DNA of 64,000 nucleotides from Leptolyngbya sp. PCC 6406 (GTDB lineage Bacteria; Cyanobacteriota; Cyanobacteriia; Phormidesmidales; Phormidesmidaceae), in NCBI RefSeq assembly GCF_000332095.2, contig NZ_KI913949.1, forward strand, positions 4,736,769 through 4,800,768, written 5' to 3'. The position numbers and the translations under genes were made by a program. Below, one piece after another: positions 46,500-54,164 of this stretch; the first letter of the stretch is position 1; every line of letters begins with the position of its first letter. Under the pieces are notes generated by a model that saw nothing but the letters and a program-made list of their open reading frames with translations, ran no database searches and was not told the DNA's origin.

Positions 46500-46583
46500 A
46501 TCGACCTCGTTGAGCCTGGTTGGACCTCGTCGAGACGGTCACCATGCCCTAGGCTAGAACCAAGTCTCTGTGCAGGGGGTGTA

Positions 46584-47861
46584 ATGTCAGCGATGGATGT
46601 GGTGATCCTTTCCAATGGTCCCGGTGAAGTGACCACCTGGGTCAAGCCGGTGGTGCGATCGCTGCGAGCCTACTGTCCTGATCGGGCAGACCTACGGATT
46701 TCCGTGGTGCTCTCCCCCTGCCCTAACGCGACGGGGCGGGAGGCCGAGATTGTTCGCCAGTACCCGGAGGTGGATCGGGTCCAGGGATCCGCCCATTTCT
46801 GGAGCTTCTTGCTGCGGGGGAAAACCGTAGAGGAATGGGATTGGCGCGATCGCGGTGTGGTTCTTTTCCTCGGCGGCGACCAGATTTATCCCGTTCTGGT
46901 GGGGCGACGACTGGGCTACCGCACCGTGGTCTATGCCGAATGGTTTGCCAACTGGCATCGCTGGATCGATGCCTTTGGCACTATGAATGAAACCCTGGTG
47001 GAGAAGGTATCCCCCGCCTACCGCAACAAATTTCAGGTAGTGGGGGATCTCATGGGGGATGGGCAGGCGGATCTAGAGGACCGGGAAACGGCGGCCCAGC
47101 AGTTGGGTTTGGGGCCGGAAACGGTCTTGATTGGCCTGCTGCCCGGTTCCAAGCGGGCCAAGCTGACCCAGGGGGTGCCCCTATTGCTGGCGGCGGCGGC
47201 ATACGTTTGCGATCGCAACCCCAACATCCGCTTTGTGATTCCCGTTGCCCCCACGGTGCAGCTTGAGTCCCTGGTCACCTATGCCGATCCCCAGCAAAAC
47301 CCGATGGTGCCGCTGTTCGACGGGCCGCAGGTTACCCTGGTGCAGCCGGAAACCCCCGATCAATTGCCCTATCTGAAAACAGACCAGGGAATGCAGGTCT
47401 TCTTGTGGCAATCCTTTCCAGCCCATGGGGTCACCAGTCACTGTGCCCTGTGCCTGACCACAGTGGGGGCCAATACCGCTGAACTGGGTTCCCTAGGGGT
47501 GCCCATGATCGTACTGCTGCCCACCCAGCAGCTCGACGCTATGAACGCCTGGGATGGCATCTTGGGACTGCTGGTGAATTTGCCCCTGGTGGGTAAGCCC
47601 GTGAATCGGCTGGTCAACCTGGCCTTCTTTGCCTATATCCGCCGCAGTGGCAAGCTGTTTGCTTGGCCCAATATCTGGGCAGGGCGAGAGGTGGTGCCGG
47701 AACTGTTTGGCCGCTTGACGGCAGAGCAGGTGGGCGATCGCGTTCTCCAGTATCTAGACCAACCTGAAACCCTGGCCGCTGTCCGCCAAGACCTACGCCA
47801 AGTGCGGGGGGAGTCGGGGGCAGCGGAGAAGTTAGCGCGGCTGGTGTTGGCGATGGATTAG
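46584..47861 (+). CDS. Lipid-A-disaccharide synthase-related glycosyltransferase-like protein
   Basis: 425 residues, two Rossmann-like halves. N-terminus VVILSNGPGEVTTWVKPV resembles LpxB (SGE/NGPGE loop); further blocks are VVGDLMGDG, LLPGSKRAKLTQGVPLLL and a C-terminal TTVGANTAELGSLGVPMIVLLP. The length and sequence fit a cyanobacterial family related to but distinct from LpxB. Likely a sugar-nucleotide-dependent transferase; acceptor unknown. Confidence 0.8.
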   Translation: MSAMDVVILSNGPGEVTTWVKPVVRSLRAYCPDRADLRISVVLSPCPNATGREAEIVRQYPEVDRVQGSAHFWSFLLRGKTVEEWDWRDRGVVLFLGGDQIYPVLVGRRLGYRTVVYAEWFANWHRWIDAFGTMNETLVEKVSPAYRNKFQVVGDLMGDGQADLEDRETAAQQLGLGPETVLIGLLPGSKRAKLTQGVPLLLAAAAYVCDRNPNIRFVIPVAPTVQLESLVTYADPQQNPMVPLFDGPQVTLVQPETPDQLPYLKTDQGMQVFLWQSFPAHGVTSHCALCLTTVGANTAELGSLGVPMIVLLPTQQLDAMNAWDGILGLLVNLPLVGKPVNRLVNLAFFAYIRRSGKLFAWPNIWAGREVVPELFGRLTAEQVGDRVLQYLDQPETLAAVRQDLRQVRGESGAAEKLARLVLAMD

Positions 47862-47884
47862 AGCAATGGTTTTCAGAAGTAACC

Positions 47885-48712
47885 TCAGTCTTTCTGGTGG
47901 GAGAACTGGTAGGCTCCGATGAAGGACAGGATAATTGCGATCGCAAGTAGGATCGGCAGACTGTACCAGGGAAATTCCGACAGGGGCAGATAGGCGGCGG
48001 CGCGAAGCCCCGTCGTCGTGTAGGTCAAAGGCAGCAGATAGACAATCACCTTCAGCGCCATGGGCAGCGTCGCGGGGTCAAAAAACGTGGCCCCCAAGAA
48101 AGACATGGGCACAATCAAGAAATTGTTGAAGAGCCCCACACTTTCCAGGGACTTCACATTCAGGCCCACAATCACCCCCAACCCGGCAAAGACCGCACAG
48201 TTCAACACGATGAGCAGGAGAAAGAGGGGATTCACAAAGCTCCACACATGTCCCGTAAACAGCACCGCCACCAAAATCACCGAAGCCGAAGTCATCAGAC
48301 CCCGAACAATCCCCGCCAGCATTTTACCCAGGTGTAACGCCAGGGGATGGACGGGATAGAGGAGCATTTCCTCAAAGGTTTTAGTAAAGAGGCGATCGCC
48401 GCAAATGGAAAAGGTGGTGCCCCCAAAGCTAATCACCATGGAGGACAGTGCTACCATTCCCGGCAAGATGAATTCTAGGTAACTGGCTCCAGCGGTGGGC
48501 TGGCTGATGCGATCGAGGGAACTACCTAGTCCTAGGCCAAAGGCCAAAATATAGATGAGGGGAGAGATGAGCCCGGAGGCGGCAACCTGGGGAATTCGGA
48601 CTCTCAGGTCTAGCCAATCCCCCCAAAATACCGTCAGGCTATCGCCGATGAGTCGGTTGACGGGCCAGGGGGCAGCAGTACGGGGCTGATTACGCGGTAG
48701 GTCGGCATCCAC
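47885..48712 (-). CDS. ABC-2 type transporter permease
   Basis: 275 residues, six membrane segments. ABC-2 membrane family, daunorubicin-exporter type: FWGDWLDLRVRIPQ, SLDRISQPTAGASYLEFILPGM and FEEMLLYPVHPLALHLGKM. An ATPase partner is not adjacent in this window. Substrate unknown. Convergent with the LpxB-related gene, 23 bp apart. Confidence 0.88.
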   Translation of the reverse strand: MDADLPRNQPRTAAPWPVNRLIGDSLTVFWGDWLDLRVRIPQVAASGLISPLIYILAFGLGLGSSLDRISQPTAGASYLEFILPGMVALSSMVISFGGTTFSICGDRLFTKTFEEMLLYPVHPLALHLGKMLAGIVRGLMTSASVILVAVLFTGHVWSFVNPLFLLLIVLNCAVFAGLGVIVGLNVKSLESVGLFNNFLIVPMSFLGATFFDPATLPMALKVIVYLLPLTYTTTGLRAAAYLPLSEFPWYSLPILLAIAIILSFIGAYQFSHQKD

Positions 48713-49033
48713 AACGATTGGGATATGTAATGTTTATTTACAGGGTCTTCCTTAACTTTACCCCCCAAGGGATGGTCTTTGGTGACTTGCCCTAATCCCT
48801 TGATCGAGAAAATATAGCTTTAACGTCAATTCGGCATCAGCGCTGTCACCCCGCCGGGAATTCAAAATTCCCGGCTAACAGGCTCTAGTCCATTTTTAAG
48901 GGCCCTTAAAAATGGACTGGGAGCTGGGCTGAGAATAGGGGGGCGAGTCCGTTTTAACGGACTTCTGCGATGAGCCAGGGCAATTTATTCCCTGGCGGAT
49001 GGGCAGCAAAGCTTAAGTCGAACTCAAGCAGCT
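48713..49033. other. Intergenic region with 205-bp repeat
   Basis: 321 bp upstream of the permease gene and downstream of the endonuclease gene. About two thirds is repeat copy C; the rest should hold the permease promoter. Confidence 0.6.
48822..49026 (+). repeat. 205-bp multi-hairpin repeat, copy C
   Basis: Same structure and length as copies A and B. The centre of the long palindrome reads TTAAGGGCCCTTAA instead of TTAATGGCCATTAA: both arms changed together, so pairing is kept. Ends seven bp from the stop codon of the endonuclease gene. Confidence 0.9.
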
Positions 49034-50107
49034 TTACCAGTTGCTGCGTTGGGCTGCGAGCACAGCCTGGATATCGGGTGGCACCTCGGAAAGCAGATCG
49101 TACCCCGTAGCCAGTTCAATCCGATCGATGGAGGTTTGGTAGTCGCGCCAGTTGGGACTGAGCCCATCGCGATTGGGCAGATCAATGGCAATGATTTGGC
49201 TTGTCGCGCTCACCCCCGCCACGCCCTGACCGGGCCGATCGAGCACCACAATCACTTTCCACAACCGCGAGGGAATCGTCACCCGTCCTGCCGCCAGCTT
49301 GCCTTTCTCGCCATAGCTGCCTGCAATGATGTACAGTTCCCGATCTTCTTGGTAAACCAGGTCTCGACCAAATTCCTCCAGTTCCCGCCAGACGCCGCGA
49401 TTGTTCTCGGGGGCTTGGGGCAGGATATTAGTCATCAAAAAGGTGGCGGAGTTGATAGGAATACTGACGGTGCGATCGCCCGAGGGGGCGATGTGGCCGC
49501 GATCATAGCCACTATTGCGATAGTCGTTGGGGGTGACCTGGTAAAACCCTGCCGGTAAGCCACCGTCTTGGCGAAAGTTGTCTTGGCGCTCCACCCGCCC
49601 CAACCAGTCAGCACTTAATTGCCAGCTCACCCAGTTGGCAATACCGCGATCTCGATTGTAGGCCAGGGCATAGCCCTCCCGCTCCAGGAGGTAATTATTT
49701 GGATTGCTAGTCCCGGCATTGCTGGGATTGCCTAGCACCAGATGTAGATTGTCCGAAGGCGGAACGGCTGGATCCAACCCCGACGATACCGGGGGCAGAG
49801 ACTCACAGGCGACGCCATTGCCATCCCGATCAAGAACAAAGGGATCCCCATCCATGGCATCCAGCACCTGTTGGGCTAGGGCTTGATCCCGAAAATCGCC
49901 ACAGTTGCAATCATCATCCACACAGGGCGGCAACAGGATTCCACCGTCAGCCCCTTCAAACACCGTTTTCTGAAGTGGTGCCAGCAACTCTGCACACCCG
50001 CCCAGGCCCCAACTACCGCCCAGTAGGGTCAGAACAATCAAACAACGCCACAGATACTTTACGGGCATAGATACGGGCATATATAAGGAGCGTGACTGCG
50101 CACTCAT
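49034..50107 (-). CDS. Secreted DNA/RNA non-specific endonuclease lipoprotein with Excalibur domain
   Basis: 357 residues. Lipobox GLGGC (Cys38) after a hydrophobic stretch. An Excalibur calcium-binding domain (about 68-101) has DRDGNGVACE. The NUC1 nuclease domain (about 140-330) carries the catalytic DRGH at 202-205 and an Asn in TNILPQAPENN, giving the bba-metal fold. It should cut nucleic acids outside the inner membrane. The start could be any of several Met codons at 1, 10 or 14. Confidence 0.9.
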   Translation of the reverse strand: MSAQSRSLYMPVSMPVKYLWRCLIVLTLLGGSWGLGGCAELLAPLQKTVFEGADGGILLPPCVDDDCNCGDFRDQALAQQVLDAMDGDPFVLDRDGNGVACESLPPVSSGLDPAVPPSDNLHLVLGNPSNAGTSNPNNYLLEREGYALAYNRDRGIANWVSWQLSADWLGRVERQDNFRQDGGLPAGFYQVTPNDYRNSGYDRGHIAPSGDRTVSIPINSATFLMTNILPQAPENNRGVWRELEEFGRDLVYQEDRELYIIAGSYGEKGKLAAGRVTIPSRLWKVIVVLDRPGQGVAGVSATSQIIAIDLPNRDGLSPNWRDYQTSIDRIELATGYDLLSEVPPDIQAVLAAQRSNW

Positions 50108-50343
50108 AAGGATTCCATCTCAAAAATCATCCCATGCCTTCATTCAGGTTGCAGGTTCCCTCTTTTTCAAAATAAGTAGCTGGGGGGATATAGACTGCCA
50201 ACCTTATTCGCTATGCTGTTTGGAGCGATACCCCTGCCCCCCATAGGCATGGGTTAGGCAACCGGGTTGCCGTCGTTCAGACCTGATTCTGAGCGGTTCT
50301 CACAATCCTTTTGTCCTTTGAAACAAAGATCACCCCTTTAAGC

Positions 50344-50802
50344 ATGATGCTCAATCAAGTCCTTTCCCAATTCAAATCACGGTTCCCCGCCCCTGCGGTC
50401 CATGCCCACTGCGACGGCCCCTGTGGCGTCTATGATTCTTCCTCAGCACGGGTGGCGGCGGAAGCGGTCCTGTCTATGACCAAAAAACTCCTGGACCTGA
50501 ATAACGACGGTTCTGTCGCGGCTCAGAATACCTTTTCTCGCTTTGTCGCGATTAAGGAAGAACAGGCCCAACTCGCCAAGGACGAGCTACTCATCCTCTG
50601 GACCGACTACTTCAAGCCCGCCCACCTAGAGCAGTTTCCCGATCTCCACGACACCTTCTGGAAAGCAGCGAAACTCTGCTCTGCCTGCAAGGTAGAAGTA
50701 AGCCTGCAACACGCTCAGGAATTAATGGCAGCGGTGGAGAAAATCCACGGCATCTTCTGGACTAGCAAGGGCCGCGATGTCACCTGGTACACCGCTAGCT
50801 AG
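50344..50802 (+). CDS. sodN: Nickel superoxide dismutase
   Basis: 152 residues from ATG 50344; a TTG at 50311 gives an unlikely extension. A leader of about 21 residues precedes the nickel hook HCDGPCGVY, where His1, Cys2 and Cys6 of the mature enzyme bind Ni. The four-helix body follows (LLILWTDYFKPAHLEQFPDLHDTFW in part). Converts superoxide to peroxide and oxygen. The leader must be removed by the SodX protease, encoded about 1.2 kb downstream at 51976-52398. Confidence 0.95.
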   Translation: MMLNQVLSQFKSRFPAPAVHAHCDGPCGVYDSSSARVAAEAVLSMTKKLLDLNNDGSVAAQNTFSRFVAIKEEQAQLAKDELLILWTDYFKPAHLEQFPDLHDTFWKAAKLCSACKVEVSLQHAQELMAAVEKIHGIFWTSKGRDVTWYTAS

Positions 50803-50951
50803 GGTGTCATATCGTGTTCGGCTAATTGCCCACAATTTTGAACAGGGCGAACAGCCGTTCTACCCACCCAATAGACTTGTGTGGCTAATTAAACGGACTT
50901 GATATCAACCCTAATCAGTCCTGTTTTGGATCAACGCACTGTGAGCCAAAG

Positions 50952-51002
50952 TAATGGCCCCGTACTTTAGGCAATGTTGCAACCTAAAGTACGGGGCCAT
51001 TA
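50952..51002. repeat. Perfect 20-bp-stem inverted repeat
   Basis: Arms TAATGGCCCCGTACTTTAGG (50952-50971) and its exact complement (50983-51002), loop of 11 bases. No T-run on either side, so it is not a standard terminator, although its place between convergent genes would suit one. It could also be the remnant of a palindromic mobile element. Confidence 0.85.
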
Positions 51003-51113
51003 TCCTAAAAAATCTGAATTTTATTGATTGACGGGTGGACGACCCTCAAGATTCAATCCAACTACGCTTCCAGAATTTCAGCTATGGCGTTTCTCACTCG
51101 GGTTAAGTACAGG

Positions 51114-51133
51114 CAAGGGGCTTAAGCCCCTTG
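51114..51133. repeat. Perfect 20-bp palindrome CAAGGGGCTTAAGCCCCTTG
   Basis: Self-complementary without loop. Similar palindromes are dispersed in other cyanobacterial genomes as I recall; only one copy is seen in this window. Confidence 0.7.
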
Positions 51134-51211
51134 TTCCCCGAATTGCCATCAAGTTGAGCTGTACCTCATCCATTAGGGAACCGCTATATCTGCCAATGAT
51201 TGATTGACTCA

Positions 51212-51814
51212 CTACTGGGCTGTCGCTAGGTTTTGCGCCGCAAAGTCCCAGTTCACCAGGCTACCCAAGAATGCGCTGATGTAGTCAGGACGCTTGTTTT
51301 GATAGTCCAGATAATAGGCATGTTCCCAAACATCCATCGTCAGTAGCGGGACTTGTCCACTCGTTAGAGGATTGTCGGCATTCAAGGTTTTGGTGACCTT
51401 AAGGGTTCTCCCCTCTAGGACTAGCCAAGCCCAGCCACTACCAAATTGAGTTGCTCCGGCCTGTTTAAAGGCGTCGGCAAAGGCATCGAAGCTACCAAAA
51501 TCGGCATCAATTTTTTTTCCTAGGTCGCCGGTGGGCTGCCCCCCGCCACCAGGTTTGATGCTGTTCCAGTAGAAGGTATGGTTCCAAGCTTGGGCGGCAT
51601 TGTTAAAGATGCCACTCTTGGCCGAATCTCCAGCAATAGCCTTGATGACGGCTTCAATGGGCTGGTGGTCAAGATCAGTGCCCTTGACAGCATCGTTGAA
51701 TTTGGTGACGTAGGCTGCGTGGTGCTTGTCGTGGTGAAACTCCAATGTGCTTTTGGAAATGAAGGGTTCCAAAGCGGTGTAGTCGTAGGGCAACGCGGGT
51801 AGCTCGTATGCCAT
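51212..51814 (-). CDS. sodB: Iron superoxide dismutase
   Basis: 200 residues. Metal ligands in LEFHHDKHHAAYV, AWNHTFYW and DVWEHAYYLDYQ. The Gln in NNAAQAWNHTF and the EHAYYLDYQN tail favour Fe over Mn. Placed between sodN and sodX and facing the opposite way, so it splits the usual sodN-sodX neighbourhood. ATG at 51814. Confidence 0.94.
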   Translation of the reverse strand: MAYELPALPYDYTALEPFISKSTLEFHHDKHHAAYVTKFNDAVKGTDLDHQPIEAVIKAIAGDSAKSGIFNNAAQAWNHTFYWNSIKPGGGGQPTGDLGKKIDADFGSFDAFADAFKQAGATQFGSGWAWLVLEGRTLKVTKTLNADNPLTSGQVPLLTMDVWEHAYYLDYQNKRPDYISAFLGSLVNWDFAAQNLATAQ

Positions 51815-51975
51815 AACGGTAGCAATCTCCTCTCATTGAGCGAATTAGGGCAGGGATACAATTAATGTATGCGACCGATGTCTTCTGCATGGGGGCTGGA
51901 ATTTAGAGACCAGCGCCCTCCTAGGCACGATACCGCAGTTGTACGGAAGCCGCCTATCCACCCAGGGGGTATCGG

Positions 51976-52398
51976 TTGGGTCTAATTGAAGGAGAGAAAA
52001 ACCGGATAGAAGGGCAGCAAGGAACGCTCCGCTCCGCCACCTGGTGGGATGTGTTGTTGTGGCTAGGCCGACGGCGGCGGCGGTGGCGGGTGACGGGGGA
52101 ATCTATGGTGCCTCTGTTACAGCCGGGGGAAGAGGTGCTGATGAATCCCCATGCCTATCGCGATGGTCAGAGACCGGCCCAAAGGGGCCATCGCCATCCT
52201 CGACCCGGTGAAATTGTAGTGGCCCGCCATCCCCAGCGGCCCGATTGCTTTCCCCTGATTAAGCGAGTCAGGATTGTGGCATCGGACGGACGCTGTCATC
52301 TCGAAGGGGACAATGGGGCCGCCAGCACGGACAGCCGCCAGTTTGGCCTCGTACCTCCCCAAGACATCTTGGGCCAAGTGGTGTGCCGATTTCCCTAG
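51976..52398 (+). CDS. sodX: Nickel-SOD maturation protease (S26 signal-peptidase-like), with palindromic insertion
   Basis: 140 residues as drawn; the TTG at 51976 is weak and a start nearer LLWLGRRRRRWRV is possible. Catalytic Ser in TGESMVPLL (Ser43) and Lys in PLIKRV (Lys96), the dyad of S26 peptidases. The GESM...NPHAYR...GEIVVARHP pattern is that of the Ni-SOD processing protease, which removes the SodN leader. Residues 62-73 (RDGQRPAQRGHR) are encoded by the palindromic element at 52160-52194, in the variable loop before PGEIVVARHP. The stop codon TAG uses the first base of a MITE. Function of this altered protein is unproven. Confidence 0.85.
   Translation: MGLIEGEKNRIEGQQGTLRSATWWDVLLWLGRRRRRWRVTGESMVPLLQPGEEVLMNPHAYRDGQRPAQRGHRHPRPGEIVVARHPQRPDCFPLIKRVRIVASDGRCHLEGDNGAASTDSRQFGLVPPQDILGQVVCRFP
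52160..52194 (+). repeat. HIP1-nested palindromic element, copy 5 (inside sodX)
   Basis: 35 bp, identical to copy 2: outer arms GCGAT/ATCGC, hairpins GGTC-AGA-GACC and GGCCC-AAAG-GGGCC, all pairs perfect. Read as CGC GAT GGT. Deleting 27 bp leaves a HIP1 octamer encoding YRDRHP. Confidence 0.92.
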
Positions 52399-52599
52399 TA
52401 CTGGGCGGCGGAAATATCCTTGCCGTTTTCTAACGACGAGGCAGAGCCTCGGTGAGGATTCCCAGGCAGAGCCTGGGAACCAGGAAAGAAGTTTCGTAGG
52501 GTGCGTAACGCTAAGGCGTGGCTTCGCCCACGCGAAGCAATGCACCGCAGCAATGCCACACCTAGGGGAAATGGGCACAGGACTTCTGCCAGCCAGTAC
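52398..52599 (+). mobile_element. IS630-type MITE in the stop codon of sodX (202 bp)
   Basis: Termini GTACTGGGCGGCGGAAAT and the inverse of GTACTGGCTGGCAGAAGT. Flanked by C-TA and TA-G. Interior closely resembles the MITE at 21730-21947, including GAGGCAGAGCCTC and the REP-like GCGAAGCAATGCACCGC. Its first base is the G of the sodX TAG stop. Confidence 0.85.
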
Positions 52600-52601
52600 T
52601 A

Positions 52602-52766
52602 GTACTGGGCAGCGGAAATACTCTGACCGTTCCATCCTAGTACACCTCGGCCCCTCACCGTTCGGCTGAGCTCACGCCGAAGCCCTAGCCCTCTCCCCGT
52701 GGGAGAGGGGACCGGAAAAGGTTGGGCTGACGTGACAATAGTGGACTGATTTACGCCCTGCGGTAC
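52602..52766 (+). mobile_element. Second IS630-type MITE (165 bp)
   Basis: Starts GTACTGGGCAGCGGAAAT, ends with the inverse of GTACCGCAGGGCGTAAAT (12 of 18 identical). Separated from its neighbours only by TA on each side. Interior is unlike the 202-bp MITE; it contains CCTCTCCC-CGTG-GGAGAGG. Confidence 0.7.
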
Positions 52767-52828
52767 TAGTACTGGGTGGCTGAAATGACCTTACCATTGA
52801 GAGGTAGGGTAAAGAGGACTTTTCTACA

Positions 52829-53407
52829 ATGGCTAGACTGACTGCCGCCAGGCTCACTTTGAGCGAAACGGAGCGGAGCGACTTAGAGCAATTGATTCGA
52901 CGTCAGCGGACGTCACAGCAGCTCGCTTTGCGCGCCAAGATTATCCTCACAGCTGATGAGGGCAAAGGCCATGGCGAAATCGCCCGAGACTTGGGGGTCA
53001 GCAAAGAGATGAGTCGCCGCTGGCGGGGGCGTTGGCTGGAGTTGAGTCAACAACAGGTCGCTGTGGAAGAGCGCCTACAGGATGTCCCTCGTCCCGGGGC
53101 TCCGGCTACCTTTAGCCTCGAACAAATCACGCAACTCTATGCCCTAGCTTGTGCACCGCCCGAGCAGTATGGCCGCCCCATCAGTCATTGGACCCCTGGA
53201 GAACTGGCCGATGAACTGAGCAAGCAGGGAATTGTCGAGAGTATCAGTCCCCGTCATGTGGGCCGACTGTTGGCCGAGGCTGACCTCAAACCCCACCAGA
53301 GCCGTTACTGGCTCTCCCCCCCCCCGACCCTAACTTCGAGGACAAAGTCAAAGACATTTGCCAGGTCTACGAACAGGCTGCCACTCGTGCCGAACACGGC
53401 GAGCTGA
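52829..53407 (+). CDS. IS630 transposase, N-terminal reading frame
   Basis: 192 residues, of which about 165 are genuine: an HTH DNA-binding part (GKGHGEIARDLGVSKEMSRRWRGRW) and linker. After a run of ten C at 53316-53325 the frame continues into unrelated sequence. Homology resumes one base back, in the second frame. Full transposase therefore needs a -1 shift at the C run, or one lost C makes it a pseudogene. ATG at 52829. Confidence 0.85.
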   Translation: MARLTAARLTLSETERSDLEQLIRRQRTSQQLALRAKIILTADEGKGHGEIARDLGVSKEMSRRWRGRWLELSQQQVAVEERLQDVPRPGAPATFSLEQITQLYALACAPPEQYGRPISHWTPGELADELSKQGIVESISPRHVGRLLAEADLKPHQSRYWLSPPPTLTSRTKSKTFARSTNRLPLVPNTAS

Positions 53408-54030
53408 CCTTCAGCCTGGATGAGATGACGGGAATCCAGGCTCTGGAACGGACGATGCCTGACATCGCCATGAAGCCGGGACGCTGTACCCGCATTGAGT
53501 TTGAGTATATTCGCCATGGCACTCAAACCCTGATTGCCTCATTCAATGTCGCTACCGGACAGGTGGATCAGGCCACCGTGGGAGACACCCGCACCGAGCA
53601 AGACCTCGAGAGTCACCTCAGAGCCTTACTGGCCCAAGTTCCAGATGCCTCCAAGATTCATCTGGTCATGGATTGCCTCAACACTCATCAATCGGAATCT
53701 CTCGTCCGACTGGTGGCGGAACGCGAGGAAAAACCGATTCATCTGGGCCAGAAAGGGAAGACGGGCATTCTCCTGTCTATGGCGACCCGAGCGGCGTTCT
53801 TGAGCGACCCCAGCCATCGACTGGTCGTTCACTTCACCCCCAAGCATTGCTCCTGGCTCAATCAAATTGAGCTTTGGTTCTCCATCCTGGTACGTAAGCT
53901 ACTCCGACGTTCGAGTTTTACCAGTCAAGCCCAACTCAAGGCGAAGATTTTAGCGTTTGTCGATTACTTCAATCGCACCATGGCTAAGCCCTTCAAGTGG
54001 AACTACACGGGTAAGCCCTTGGTCGCATAA
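53326..54030 (+). CDS. IS630 transposase, C-terminal DDE frame (needs -1 frameshift)
   Basis: Continues the transposase in the -1 frame from the poly-C run; the first Met in frame is at 53425. DDE superfamily catalytic residues: first Asp in TFSLDEMTG, second in HLVMDCLNTH, Glu in WLNQIELWFS. The C-terminus runs to FNRTMAKPFKWNYTGKPLVA, typical of IS630. Start coordinate marks where homology resumes, not an initiation codon. Confidence 0.85.
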   Translation, partial: DPNFEDKVKDICQVYEQAATRAEHGELTFSLDEMTGIQALERTMPDIAMKPGRCTRIEFEYIRHGTQTLIASFNVATGQVDQATVGDTRTEQDLESHLRALLAQVPDASKIHLVMDCLNTHQSESLVRLVAEREEKPIHLGQKGKTGILLSMATRAAFLSDPSHRLVVHFTPKHCSWLNQIELWFSILVRKLLRRSSFTSQAQLKAKILAFVDYFNRTMAKPFKWNYTGKPLVA

Positions 54031-54164
54031 ATGCCTTGGCCACTTCCGCCAAGCAGTACTAGCAATGTAGACCGCCCCTGTGGTACTTCTAGAAAATTGC
54101 GGTCAAGAAATAATTGATTGCCGTTAACGTTATTCCGCTAAACCATCAGGTGTCATATCAGCCG

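Larger units (their letters stand above)
50803..51211. other. Intergenic region between convergent sodN and sodB
   Basis: 409 bp with no gene. Contains a 51-bp perfect hairpin (50952-51002) and the palindrome at 51114-51133. Confidence 0.6.
52769..54059 (+). mobile_element. IS630-family insertion sequence (1291 bp)
   Basis: Imperfect terminal inverted repeats (GTACTGGGTGGCTGAAATG versus GTACTGCTTGGCGGAAGTG). TA duplication within CTAG on both sides (52767-52768, 54060-54061). Encodes a two-frame transposase. Third element in an uninterrupted tandem of three IS630-type units. Confidence 0.9.

Noticed and set aside
51114-51133. sodB terminator
   Set aside because: A loopless palindrome without a T-run on the minus strand; listed as a repeat only.
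54114-54164. Upstream extension of the GNAT gene
   Set aside because: It begins with TTG next to the IS630 end and the added residues do not fit the family; the ATG at 54165 does.
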